Assembly (NCBI GenBank): GCA_946811695.1
Contig: OX328124.1
Coordinates: 90,618,696-90,682,695, forward strand
From: Gonocerus acuteangulatus
Lineage: Eukaryota > Arthropoda > Insecta > Hemiptera > Coreidae
Length of the DNA stretch: 64,000 bases
Direction: 5' to 3'
The translations under genes were made by a program, and so were the position numbers. Every line of letters starts with the position of its first letter. The first letter of the stretch is position 1. Under the pieces are notes generated by a model. It saw nothing but the letters and a program-made list of their open reading frames with translations. It was not told where the DNA came from and did no database searches. Positions 33,650 to 43,793 of the stretch are shown one piece after another.

Positions 33650-34050
33650 TCAGAAAATCTTTGTGGATAATTTCCTAACATGTCTAATATTGTTGTCTTT
33701 TAGAAAGGTAAATATAGTGTTGATATGGTGACTGCTATCACGGAGTAGTTCCTTCATGTCTCGTGGAATTTCCAAGTCTTGTCTCAAATTACAGTCTGTC
33801 AGTATATGTTGAACTGTGAGGTCTTTGTTACAGATTTGGCACAATGGTTTATCAGACTTTGTCATAAGGTATTCATGAGTTATACGTGTGCGGCCTATCC
33901 TTAGTCTGGCCAACACTACTTCTTCTCGCCTTGAATTCAGGGATTCAAGGCTAGTAAGTCGTGAAAGTCATGTAGAACTGCTAGTTGTCTACGTCTATCT
34001 AGGTGGTCCCTTATATACACCATGATCTGTGTACACATGTATATGTTTGA
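33650..34050 (-). pseudogene. LINE (I/Jockey-like) C-terminal fragment
   Basis: The minus-strand frame 33650-33916 reads LARLRIGRTRITHEYLM, then CQICNKDLTVQHILTDC, the conserved block with a Cys-x2-Cys...His-x4-Cys cluster that follows RNase H in I- and Jockey-group LINEs. Upstream, YIRDHLDRRRQLAVLH in another frame extends it to about 34050. Only the end of ORF2 survives, as expected from 5' truncation. It matches the type of the remnant at 20511-21060. Confidence 0.8.
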
Positions 34051-34797
34051 ATGTGAAGAATAGAAAACCGGCGAAAATTTTTTCGCCAGTAATTTGCTTG
34101 TAGCTGAGAAAGGGATTGTTCTCTCAGTTAAAAAGAAATATTTATTTTTAGTTTGAGAGAAAATGTTAAACTCTAATAATCAATCAAGTTCTGGGTAAAA
34201 TAATTTACCTCATAATCATTACCAGCAATTTAAAAGGGCTTGCCCCTGAAATGACACCTGTTGCTTTTAATTAACTTCCCTAGCGGCGCTGAAATACTCA
34301 CTTAATTGGACTTCTGAGAACTTCCACTAATATAGTTCATTTTCAGCCAGGTGGTAATTCAATATTTACTGGGGGGGGGGAAGTTTTATTGGAATCCAAG
34401 TGTTTTTTAATCACTGGAGATTTTAAACGTCCATAACTAAACAAGAGTAGCAATAATTTGCTTAAGGTGGGTTAAAGCCAATATTAGTACAATTTGTTTA
34501 TGATTATTCAAAAGAGGACCACATACTGGTACCAACACCCATTTCGAATATAACCCCCCCCCCCATAAATAACATAAAACACTTTAATATTTTATTTTTC
34601 CGGTTTTCACAATGCATTAAGTTGGTTGACAATTTATAACATTTTTAAAGAATAAGGCGTAAAATAAAGATTTTCACAAAAAAAGTGTCTATATTTTGAA
34701 CGTTACGGCATCCCCATTGGCAGCCTTTTTCACCCAAAAAAATAAATATTTATAATTACGCCCCAGATAACAACAGTAAGAGAAATTTTACATGAAG
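34051..34797. other. No gene seen
   Basis: AT-rich with a G run at about 34371-34380 and a C run at about 34554-34564, resembling the G-run parts of dispersed repeat C but not clearly aligned to it. Confidence 0.35.
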
Positions 34798-34955
34798 AAA
34801 ATAGGTTTTAAGAAAGCAATTTTTCAAGTACATATTAGGTAAACAGAGGATTTTTTTTTTATAAACAAATTGATTTTCATAGCACTACTAATCAATTTGT
34901 TCATAAAAAAACCGCTGTTTACCCAATATGCACTTAAAAAATTGTTTTATAACCT
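34798..34955. repeat. Inverted repeat upstream of Helitron copy 2
   Basis: The left arm (about 34803-34875) and right arm (about 34890-34955) pair through AAGTRCATATTRGGTAAACAG and ACAAATTGATT. The right arm also resembles 56350-56440, so it belongs to the hammerhead family-2 repeat that the Helitron entered. Confidence 0.7.
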
Positions 34956-34956
34956 A

Positions 34957-35639
34957 CTAGCTGAATACCCGTGCTTCGTCACAGCAAATAAATAGTTATT
35001 TTATTGCGTTAAATAATGTATCATCACGCTACTACATAATTTTGTGCAGTTTATTATAGCACGGTTGCAATCGTACTATATGCTATTCATCAATTGATGA
35101 GTATTCAAAGTATAATGTTCTTGACGATGGGGCGCTCCGGACCGGTGTCAACAAACACATAACCTAGGGATAACCGGTTATCTATTGGTTACCAGTAACA
35201 GGAGTTTAACCAGTACAGGTTAAAATTCGTTGTTAATAATAAATGGGCGTTAAAATTTAAAACGTTATATTTCCAAGATGTCATTTGAAAACACCCATTA
35301 TATTTGCAACACAGTTTATTTCTAGTAATTCAAGGTCTGCCGACATACTTGAAATGGACCGCAAATATAAATAATATTATGAAATAGATAGAGTACGGTA
35401 ACAGCTGACCCGTTATCGTCCTAGCAACGCATGCTGCCTAGGAGTGCATTCTCTCTTTAAAACCAACTAAAAATTCAAACCCCTCTAAAAAAAAAATTTG
35501 AATATAAAAAAAAACCTTTCTTAGCGAGTGTTTATATTTTAAAGGGAGTGTCTATGCAATATTCCACATTTTTCTGTCAATTGGTTTGGGCTGGGCGATG
35601 ATAGGTCAGTGAGTGGTATTTGACTAAATATTTAGTAGA
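34957..35639 (-). mobile_element. Non-autonomous Helitron, copy 2, with empty-site evidence
   Basis: Read on the minus strand it starts TCTACTAAATATTTAG and ends with a hairpin (CTGTG/CACGG, loop ACGAAG) and CTAG. Joining the flanks (ATAACCTA at 34949-34956 and TTGTCATGATG from 35640) recreates ATAACCTATTGTCATGATG, present intact at 56440-56460 and nearly so at 61390-61410. This shows precise insertion between A and T. It is 683 bp long and lacks bases equivalent to 626-740 of copy 1. Confidence 0.9.
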
Positions 35640-35815
35640 TTGTCATGATGTTAAATGTTGGTTACTGTTCTGATTAATCTCGGTCGTAATTATGAATATT
35701 TACTGCTTGGCTGGAGAAGGCTGCCAAAAAAGATGCCGGATCGTCCAGACTTACATTTTTCTGAAAATCTACCGTTTTTTCTTTGCCTAATCCCAACCAT
35801 TCCTTGATTTCTTAT
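35640..35815 (+). repeat. Hammerhead family-2 repeat, copy 1
   Basis: TGTCATGATGTTAAATG is followed by CTGGAGA (35711-35717), AGGCTGCCAAAAAAGATGCC, then GGATCG where GAAACG is expected. The same order occurs at 47465, 56440 and 61400. Both core boxes carry changes here. Confidence 0.55.
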
Positions 35816-36456
35816 CACCTCGACGGCTAACTATCTTCATCTCATTAAAACATTTTTTTTTATGTTGAAAATAGAAGTATAAATACACTTTTTAAACAGC
35901 TGCTATGGAATTCATATTAAGTGAGACCTCCCATTTGAATCAGTGAAGACGGTTGAGATCTGTTTCTTTTATGTAATCATGCTGAGTGATATATATATAG
36001 TTTATAGCGTTGTATTTTAAGTTCCACATGTTTTCTGATTATTTTCTAAGACATCTAAGAATTGTTGATTCCTCTATGCAGAATAAGAGCGCTAGGCTGT
36101 TCGTACCTGGAAAACTACTAGTTGAGAACTAATGGTTGAGTCGTTGGCCCACCTTCCTCTGGATCCCACCTGCCGAACCCACCCCTGTTCTCTTCCTGTA
36201 CTTCCAAGGGGCCAAGGTCGATTCACTCTAATTCTCAGCAGGGATCTCAACAAAATCACCAACTGGCTCTTCTATTCTAATACCTCTCTCTCCATAATAA
36301 ACTAGCAAAATATTCCATCCTTCATGACCTCAAATCCGCAGCAAAAGAATTGTGTTATTATCGTTTCTACCATCCTTACCACTAAATCACTTCTTTCTTC
36401 AGACAATACTTCGTCCAAAACTCAACGATGAGATTCATTCTGGGAAGATTGTTGAA
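35816..36456. other. No gene seen
   Basis: Mixed DNA with a pyrimidine-rich part at 36140-36420. No recognisable coding or repeat. Confidence 0.4.
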
Positions 36457-36772
36457 CGTTGGGATTGCGAAGGTAAGATATAGTGAGGATTCGGTCTTGG
36501 TATCTTAATAAAACTTCAATTTTTATAAGAAAATATGTATTATTTTTGCATACATTGAAGTCCAAGCCTTCATTAAGGCTGTAAAAAATGTCCATGTATA
36601 ATGTTTTTTCTTTCATTTGTTTTGTATTTAATTAGCATTAACTATGTCCTCCTTGTTTACCAGTCCCGACGAATGATTGACTTCCAAGCCGAAATTTTAG
36701 CAAAAATAAAACGCATTTTCTTGTAATTAGCTTAAGATACCAAAACCTTACCCTGACTATATATCCAACTAG
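36457..36772. mobile_element. Head-to-head family-1 Penelope-like tails with decayed hammerheads
   Basis: Arms 36457-36575 and 36655-36772 are inverted: TTGGTATCTTAATAAAAC against its complement, and AAGAAAATATGTATTATTTT against the complementary strand of AAAATAAAACGCATTTTCTT. The plus-strand core at 36666 reads CCGACGA, then GACTTCCAAGCC, then GAAA (36691-36694). The minus-strand core is more damaged. The arrangement matches the composite at 15911-18494. Confidence 0.55.
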
Positions 36773-36877
36773 GAGATGATCCAGAAACATTACAGAATTT
36801 ATTAAATTAAATAACTATCAATTACAGTAATTAAGTAATTTAAGCAACTAAATACTATATATATTTGATATAAATTG

Positions 36878-36878
<1 letters not shown>

Positions 36879-36924
<46 letters not shown>
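36879..36924. repeat. (TA)n microsatellite
   Basis: About 22 uninterrupted TA units. Confidence 0.9.
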
Positions 36925-36927
<3 letters not shown>

Positions 36928-38380
36928 GAATACCTACAAATATGATATCCATAGTGTATACCTTTTATTTATTTTAATTATATATTTTAAAGTATATAAT
37001 AAAATCTAATAAAATTATTTACACCAAAAATAATTTAAAAAATAAATGTTTTTACCTCTCTATGGTAGTTTCTTCTGGATTCAATTTATACGTTTAAAAC
37101 CGTTTCTTGATGGATTTATTTCTTTTTAACTTCTCATGTTAAGACCACCGACTTCTCAATCAACTGGTTGAAATCCTTCCCTAGTCAACCAATATAATGC
37201 TGGATTTGAACCAGTTTTTCCTCTGGAGTGAATAACCTCCAACGTTTATTGACACAATTGCTTATTGTGAAACCAATAGTGTTTTCTACAAACTGAATGT
37301 CTAATATTTTTCCTTTCAGAGGATTTGTAATTCGCTGCCCCTCTGTTAGTAAAAATTTAATTTTCAATACGCAATTCTGATCAATCTCCATCAAACATTG
37401 AATAATTCGTCCTAAATTTCACTAATGCTCGAAGGAGGGGGAGTTAAGTAATGTTTTTTCTTAACCATTTCGCTCTAATTATTTTGTCTCGAGTGTCAGA
37501 GAAGTTCAGAAGAGGTTGAATTTTCTAGAACACACTTTCGATCATCCAAAACTATCTACTAGTTTGCTATATTCACTTTTCTCAATTGATAGTTTATCAA
37601 TTTCTTAAGAGTTTCTGATATATTGCTATTTTGGTCCTATTTCTTAAGGAATTATCCCCGAGTATTGTGCAAGAGCTGATGCCACATCCGATGTGAAGTT
37701 CCCCTTTCCTGCATGAGAAAGCGATGACTCTTTGACAACTCTGAGAGCCATTGTTTATAAACAATGAGCCACTAAATGTTGCTCCATCGGTTGAAATCGA
37801 TTACAAGGCCCTGCGTTATTGCTTTACCCGGAGCACCTGGGTCCCACCTGCCCTCCGCTACCTGGCATCTGCCCGTATCTCTTTGGAATTCCAAAAGGAT
37901 ATTTCCTTTGCGTGTCCTTTAAAGGACGATATTTTTTTTTCTTTTTGTAGGAAGTGGTTTCATTCGTCTATCCTTCGTATTTTTTTTCTATCGCCGCTTG
38001 GCAACTGTATTTATGTAGCTTTCAAAATAATCTTTTTTAGTTGGTAGTATTTATTTAGTAAGTAATAAACATGTGCTTTCAAAGCGATTCGCTCTATATA
38101 CTTTTTTACATATATAGATTCAATCATAAACACAAATATGCCATTGGAATTATACTTATACAGTACACTTCCTTTAATCCAGCAAGTTCGGGACTTAAAG
38201 CATACCGGGTTATCAAATCTTCCAGGTTTTAATGTCGACAAAAATGGATATAGGTGAAACAAAATTTAGACTATAAGACTAGTACATATTTAATGTAAAA
38301 TGACTAAAACAAAATTGCACACTGTTAGAATACAAAAAAGTATGTATACATACATACTTTTTTTACCTACACATACTTTT
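36925..38380. other. No confident gene
   Basis: The minus-strand frame 37185-37394 encodes 69 residues (ILDIQFVENTIGFTISNCVN, RLFTPEEKLVQIQ) that look more protein-like than random. No family is recognised. The frame 37751-38047 is hydrophobic toward its end and unrecognised. Confidence 0.35.
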
Positions 38381-38470
38381 GGAGGCCCGGTGGCCGTGAG
38401 TGCCAGAGCGTATGTACTCCGTGCCTAAGGTCGTGGGTTCGATTCCCACTAGAGTTGGAGGCTTTTATTG
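38381..38470 (+). mobile_element. tRNA-like SINE head, third type
   Basis: An A-box-like TGGCCGTGAGTG and a perfect B box GGTTCGATTCC (38436-38446) lie at tRNA-like spacing after GGAGGCCC. The acceptor ends do not pair, so it is a SINE head, not a working tRNA. Its downstream body differs from the other SINEs here and the end is unclear. Confidence 0.5.
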
Positions 38471-39002
38471 CACCTTTCCAAAATAGAATAAATCGTTGGT
38501 TGGCAATGCTGCCATTAGGAGCGCCTCTTTGTTGTTATGACTTGATGGATTGCAGGGTTCTGACTTCTGCCACTAGTCGCGCTCTATCTCTATCCTGCAT
38601 TAGTAGTTATCTTTTTACACAGAGACGCTTTTATTATTTAAAAATATCAATAGACGGCAATGTTAAGTTTTGTATATTTATTAGGTAGTCTAGTTCTGTG
38701 ACTGTACCTCAGCTGAAGAATAAATAAAATGAATAATATTTTAATCCGGTCTTCCCTGAGAGCATAATCCCTGATGATGCTTGATAATGCCCCGTGTTGA
38801 AACAGATAAATAGCTGACGAGATCACAATGCCACAGATAGCTAGAGGATGAATAGCCGGCCATTTCATGCTCCTGCTCAGCTGACTTTATTATCAAACTC
38901 CATTAATCCCTTCCTCAATCTCAGCTCAAATTCACTTTACACTTTCTCTAGTGATAGTCGGAAAACAAAGGCCCCCAAGAACTGCCCCATCAATGTTAAC
39001 TC
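38471..39002. other. No gene seen
   Basis: This may include the body of the preceding SINE. No recognisable protein or repeat otherwise. Confidence 0.35.
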
Positions 39003-39264
39003 TTATATGACATGGGCGTATATAGGAAATAATTTCGGGGGGGGGGGGGCTGAGAACATTTCCGGGGTATGGAATATGAAAAATTTAGAACTTGGAATAG
39101 TTTTATGCAACTAAAACGCTATTACGCCTAAAATAAACTATTTTTTATTAACTAAGTGATCTTATTTAATTTATTTTTAAGGTTTTTATGAAACATTTTT
39201 ACCATCAAGTGAAAATTTCAGGGGGGAGCTGCAGCCCCCTCAGCCCCCCCCCATATTTATATAA
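39003..39264. mobile_element. hAT-type MITE, copy 1 (39011-39256)
   Basis: It starts CATGGGCGTATATAGGAAAT with G runs and ends with the approximate complement (CCCCCCCCATAT). TTATATGA and TTATATAA flank it as an 8-bp duplication with one mismatch. The interior shares TTCTTGGAATAGTTT-like and TAAACTATTTTNTATNAACT sequence with copy 2. It is non-coding. Confidence 0.65.
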
Positions 39265-39478
39265 CATGGTATAATTTCGTAGGTTTATTATACAAATTGT
39301 ATATTTCGATTAAAAAATTGTTGGTATTTTTTCTGTTTATAAACTCTTTTTAATGTGAAGCAAATATGGCCAGAAATCACAAAGAGTATTGTTTGAGGAT
39401 TGTTTCGATGTACGGACTACTTTCAATCAGTAAGTGTCAGTAAGTCTAGAATGTCTAGGTCACTACGAAGCCTATACT

Positions 39479-39728
39479 TTGTCAGTCATGGGCGTATATA
39501 GTAAATAATTTCGGAGGGGGGCCATTTCCGGGGTATAGAATAATAACAATCAAGAACTTGGAATAGTTTAAGGCAACTAAAAAGCTATTACACCTCAAAT
39601 AAACTATTTTGTATGAACTAAGTGCTCTTATTTAATTTATTTTTAAGGGTTTTATTACACATTTACGATCAAATCAAAATTTCGGGGTGGGGGGGCTACA
39701 GGCCCCTCACCCCATACATGTTGTCAGT
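39479..39728. mobile_element. hAT-type MITE, copy 2 (39487-39720)
   Basis: The 234-bp element starts CATGGGCGTATATAG and ends CCCCATACATG, flanked by the perfect 8-bp duplication TTGTCAGT (39479-39486 and 39721-39728). It lies 230 bases from copy 1 in the same orientation. Terminal repeats are short and G-rich. Confidence 0.75.
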
Positions 39729-40414
39729 ATGTGAATAATTGTTATTATTAATAATTATTCTCCATTAGTAAGAATGGTTTACAGTAAAAGTAGTGTAAGA
39801 AACACTAAGAAACGATAGACAATACTTCCTCTTAACTAGATATAACCAAAACAAAAAAAAAAAAAAAGAGAGCAACTCGACCTTCCACTTGTGAAAAAAA
39901 AACAATTGAAATAAATACTTTTTATAGACTTTTTAATGCTTGTTTTAATTAGGTTACTTCTTCCTCTTCTCTTTTCTTAGTTTGACAACAATTTAATTTC
40001 GGAAAACATCTTTGGAATATTTTGTTAAAGGAGAAGTGTAGAAGGATATTATCTATTGACAGGGCTGAAAGCAACGGCTAAACCTAAATGAGTGTCAGAG
40101 TTTTAAACTGTCACAACCATGGCACTCAACTTCCGTGTTTAGATTAAGTGATTGGTTGTCAACTGAACTTTATACTTCTTTCTCTATGTAAATACTTCGA
40201 CAACTTTAAAAGAACTCTTGCTGGCTTCTCAGCAGCAGTTTAATGCGGTTTTCGTGTACAAGACTCTTTATTCTTTTTCTTATTACTATGGATTTATTTG
40301 TAGCTATTTAATAAAGAAAAATAATATACAATATATTACTAATTTACTGTACTGATATTCTTTCCGACTTGTTTAGACTTGGTTTCTATTTAAGGCGAAA
40401 GTTTGATTTGAGAA
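39729..40414. other. No gene seen
   Basis: AT-rich with an A run near 39855. No coding or repeat recognised. Confidence 0.4.
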
Positions 40415-40870
40415 CTTTTTGAATGAAATAAATTATCTATTGAGATTACACTCATGAAAGTATTTTTGGCCAATTTCTTCATATCTTCCTACCTGGATAC
40501 CGGAAATAGCTCTTGTTCAAGTTCAAGAAGTTTCTGTTTTTTAGCCTTGAAACTCATTCCCTTAGCAAAACTTCAATCTAGAGGGGAGTTTACTCAGGAC
40601 TCAAATTATTATTTTCAAAAATGAATTTTAAAAATAAACTAAATCTGTTCATTATAATTGGAGATTTTCTCTTTATTATGTTCATATTAAATTAAGCCAC
40701 CAACCCGGGTATATTTAGCTGTCTCTGGGCTCTAATACAAATGTAAAAGAGCAAAAATATTCATTTTTTTTTTTTTTTTTTTAAATTGATGTAGGTTATT
40801 TTATTCAAATTATTTCTTTTGAATAATGCGCTTAGCTATGCAGCTCCTGCATGATGGACTCTTGTTCGGT
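40415..40870 (+). repeat. Dispersed repeat C, copy 2
   Basis: It aligns in order with 30890-31640: CTATTGAGATTACACTCATG, GGGGAGTTTACTC, a T run and TATGCAGCTCCTGCATGA. It is more diverged than the first copy. Confidence 0.6.
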
Positions 40871-40901
40871 CTTAAATAATTTAGATAGTTCATAGAACTA
40901 C

Positions 40902-41188
40902 GGAGGGCGAGGTTTGCTCAGTGGTAGAGCACTGGCCTGATATGCTGGAGGTCCTAAGTTCAAATCCCGAGCAAGCATAAAAGATTTTTATCTTCTGGTG
41001 TCTCACGGGTTCGGCCTCCCTGATCAATTCAGTCTTTAAATAATTTATTAATGGGTACCTTGGTGCTAATGACTCTAGCAGTCGAAGCAGCAATGGGATA
41101 ATCAGGCGGCCGAAGCATAGCACTGACCACCCTAGTGTGCCGCATAGTCTTGAATCAAGTACCTCTATAGTATCTGCCCCTTAGTGGC
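40902..41188 (+). mobile_element. tRNA-derived SINE, second type, copy 1
   Basis: The head GAGGGCGAGGTTTGCTCAGT, with GGTAGAGC and the B box AGTTCAAATCCCG (40957-40969), is tRNA-like. The downstream body contains AATCAGGCGGCCGAAG, and the 3' part TAGTATCTGCCCC is matched by the copy at 46325-46552. Confidence 0.7.
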
Positions 41189-41204
41189 CTGTTTCGGGGC
41201 TGAT

Positions 41205-41440
41205 TGTTTTTTTTTTAGCATAAAACTGCTTTAGCGATGACTAAACTGGGAAAAAAGTGTCTGCTGGCGTTCGCGCATGCGCAGTAGCCATGTACGTGAA
41301 AGAAGACTGTATTTCATATAATACATTACATAGCTTTTTCGGATGGACCTAAAGCATATTTATGTTCCTCAATTTGGGCAAAAGGCTCTTAATGAATTTT
41401 TCATGTTTTTTTTTTTTTTTTTTTTTCATAGAAGTGCATA
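41205..41440 (-). repeat. Dispersed repeat B, copy 2
   Basis: This is the inverted counterpart of 5536-5728, containing GCTGGCGTTCGCGCATGCGC and ACTAAACTGGGAAAAAAGTG. A T run at about 41406-41427 follows its end. Confidence 0.7.
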
Positions 41441-42129
41441 ATACAAAAAAAAATTGGTCTATTTAGTCTGCTGAGAAAGCATCGCGTCACAGATGATTCA
41501 GTAAGAGCCCATATGATGAAGGGCTATAACGGTACTCCTGTAATAAAAAACAACTCTCAGCTGTTGAAGAGATTGAGTTAAGAATAAAGAGCGACTAGCT
41601 TCCATCAGTAATTGTCTTCATGATTGATAGCCCTAATAAAGCTGACTCCCTCAAGTCTTGAAGGGACAATGCCTTCTGACTCACAGCCTCCTTGACATTC
41701 CTTCTTGCAGGACCCTTATACGATGTGAGGTTGGTTATTGGATTAGGACTTATTGGGTGGGTACATGGTTAGAAATATTGGTTGCCGTACATTTCCACAA
41801 CACCATAATATAATACTCCAAGCATTTTAGAGAAGGTAGCTTTTGGGGTTGCTCTTAAGAAACAATTGAAACATTTTATATATATACACGGGGTCATTTT
41901 CGGTGTCTGGTAGGTAGGATCGGTGAGGAAATTCTTCAAGCAGTTTTTCATCAGGGCAACCCCAAAAGCTATATTCCCTGAAATGCTACTAGCATCATTA
42001 TCATAAAAGAATGATATATATATATATATATATATATAATTGTTTTAGAGCTTATCCTTCCTCCCTCCATAGGGAACAAACCTGCTTATGTGATTGATCT
42101 CATGCGACAATCCGGTACTGCCAACTAGA
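41441..42129. other. No gene; small inverted repeat at 41815-41995 and (TA)n
   Basis: AGCTTTTGGGGTTGC near 41847 and its complement near 41957 flank a segment resembling part of repeat C (GATCCTACCTAC on the minus strand). A (TA)n tract lies at about 42014-42038. Confidence 0.5.
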
Positions 42130-42790
42130 TAATTTCACGTTTCAGAACCCAAAGCTCACGAAAATATTCTCTAACTGGCTAAAAAATGGACCATTTTATG
42201 AAATTTGGTAGGGTGATTTCTTTAGCCAGGAGAATCCGTCGACCGGATCCGGCTAAAATCGTGACCCTTACTTGTTTGCGTTACTAGGCTTCCACGTAAA
42301 CTTTGTAGAAGTATTTGGGAAATCTAATGAAACCAATTCCAAGGCTATAACTATTACCGTTGTCGAGAAAAAGGCAAGTAACTAGATTTGTCTTGTAGTT
42401 TCCGAAATATTCTTGTACAGCTCGGAACCGGTTGGGGGTCGTAGTAAATGTAAATCATCTATTCGAAAGCTCATTAAATATTCTACAAATCCGGTTCTTA
42501 TGCGATTTTTATGAGAGCGATTTCATTCACAGATATCGGTGCTTAAATGAGTACATAATTTCCGCGTAGGATACTATCATTTTACAGTTGTGGCGTTTAG
42601 GATCTTCACTTTGAGGTTTCATTTTATATTTCTACATACATTTTTTCGGAAGATTACAAACAAAAAAGATTCCGTTTCTTGTTCTAAGCTTTCCAAATGA
42701 AAGTGGGAAAGGAAACAGAAATGCACTAAGATCCTACGAGTCGGAAGTTTTTATTTTGTCATAACTACTTCTGGTTCAGTAATATAGTAC
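42130..42790 (+). repeat. Dispersed repeat D, copy 2
   Basis: The part from about 42490 aligns with 19640-19910 (GATATCGGTGCTTAAATGAG, AATTTCCGCGTAGGAT). The upstream part has no partner in the window. Class unknown. Confidence 0.45.
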
Positions 42791-42817
42791 TTCGCTTTAG
42801 TATAATTGTTTTTTGCG

Positions 42818-43649
42818 TTAGGCCTCTCGTCCACTGGAACCGAAAAGCTGCGAAATGAATTCGTCCGAATTCCGACGAAAACCCACGATCAATCCAAACA
42901 CGAGGCTCCATTATGGACCGCGTCCATTGGGCCCGTATCGTTCGTCCGTTTTCGTCCGAACTTGTGCGAAGTGCGAACCGATCCCATTCTGCTGGGATTT
43001 ATAGTTTTGAACGAGTGCGAATAGTCATGGTTGAAAATGGACTGTGAGTACGAGCTATCAAGCCTACTGCGAATTCGGACGAACACTGAAGCAATGGACG
43101 AGAGGCACGAATTCGGACTAACGCCGATCGTCCGAATTCGTTGCTTCGCAGTTCGGAGCTTTTGGTTCAAGTGGACGAGAGGCACGAATTCGGACTAACG
43201 CCGATCGTCCGAATTCGTTGCTTCGCACTTCGCAGCTTTTGGTTCCAGTGGACGAGAGGCACGAATTCTGATTAACCCCGATCGTCCGAATTCGTTGCTT
43301 CGCAGTTCGCAGCTTTTGGTTCCAGTGGACGAGAGGCACGAATTCTGACTAACCCCGATCGTCCGAATTCGTTGCTTCGCAGTTCGCAGCTTTTGGTTCC
43401 AGTGGACGAGAGGCACGAATTCTGACTAACCCCGATCGTCCGAATTCGTTGCTTCGCAGTTCGCAGCTTTTGGTTCCAGTGGACGAGAGGCACGAATTCT
43501 GACTAACCCCGATCGTCCGAATTCGTTGCTTCGCAGTTCGCAGCTTTTGGTTCCAGTGGACGAGAGGCACGAATTCTGACTAACCCCGATCGTCCGAATT
43601 CGTTGCTTCGCAGTTCGCAGCTTTTGGTTCCAGTGGACGAGAGGCCTTA
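42818..43649. mobile_element. Harbinger-like element (42821-43646) with internal terminal-repeat array
   Basis: The element starts GGCCTCTCGTCCACTGGAAC and ends with its complement, flanked by TTA on both sides (42818-42820, 43647-43649). A 3-bp TTA/TAA duplication with GGCC-type ends suits the PIF/Harbinger superfamily. The right two thirds is a tandem array of 77-bp units. No transposase is encoded. The series of similar 73-residue frames on the minus strand reflects the repeat and is not a gene. Confidence 0.75.
43096..43634 (+). repeat. Seven 77-bp tandem repeats inside the Harbinger-like element
   Basis: GGACGAGAGGCACGAATT starts units at 43096, 43173, 43250, 43327, 43404, 43481 and 43558. 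The element's true end, GGACGAGAGGCC, follows at 43635. Each unit ends TTTTGGTTCCAGT or a variant, so every junction reproduces most of the terminal inverted repeat. The first two units differ most, and the last four are nearly identical, showing growth at the distal side. Confidence 0.92.
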
Positions 43650-43736
43650 GCATTTCATAACTACTTTGAATTTCATTCAGGTAGTTTGTTTTTAACTTAT
43701 CAAAGGATGAAATCGCCTGTTGTGTAGCGTTGCACA

Positions 43737-43737
<1 letters not shown>

Positions 43738-43790
<53 letters not shown>
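43738..43790. repeat. (AC)n(AT)n microsatellite
   Basis: A compound dinucleotide tract just beyond the Harbinger-like element. Confidence 0.9.

Positions 43791-43793
<3 letters not shown>

Noticed and set aside
37185..37394. A conserved host exon encoding RLFTPEEKLVQIQ
   Set aside because: The composition is protein-like, but without a family match, splice sites or a second exon it cannot be supported beyond a mention.
38381..38456. A functional tRNA gene
   Set aside because: The B box is perfect, but the acceptor arm cannot close and the anticodon arm is not convincing.
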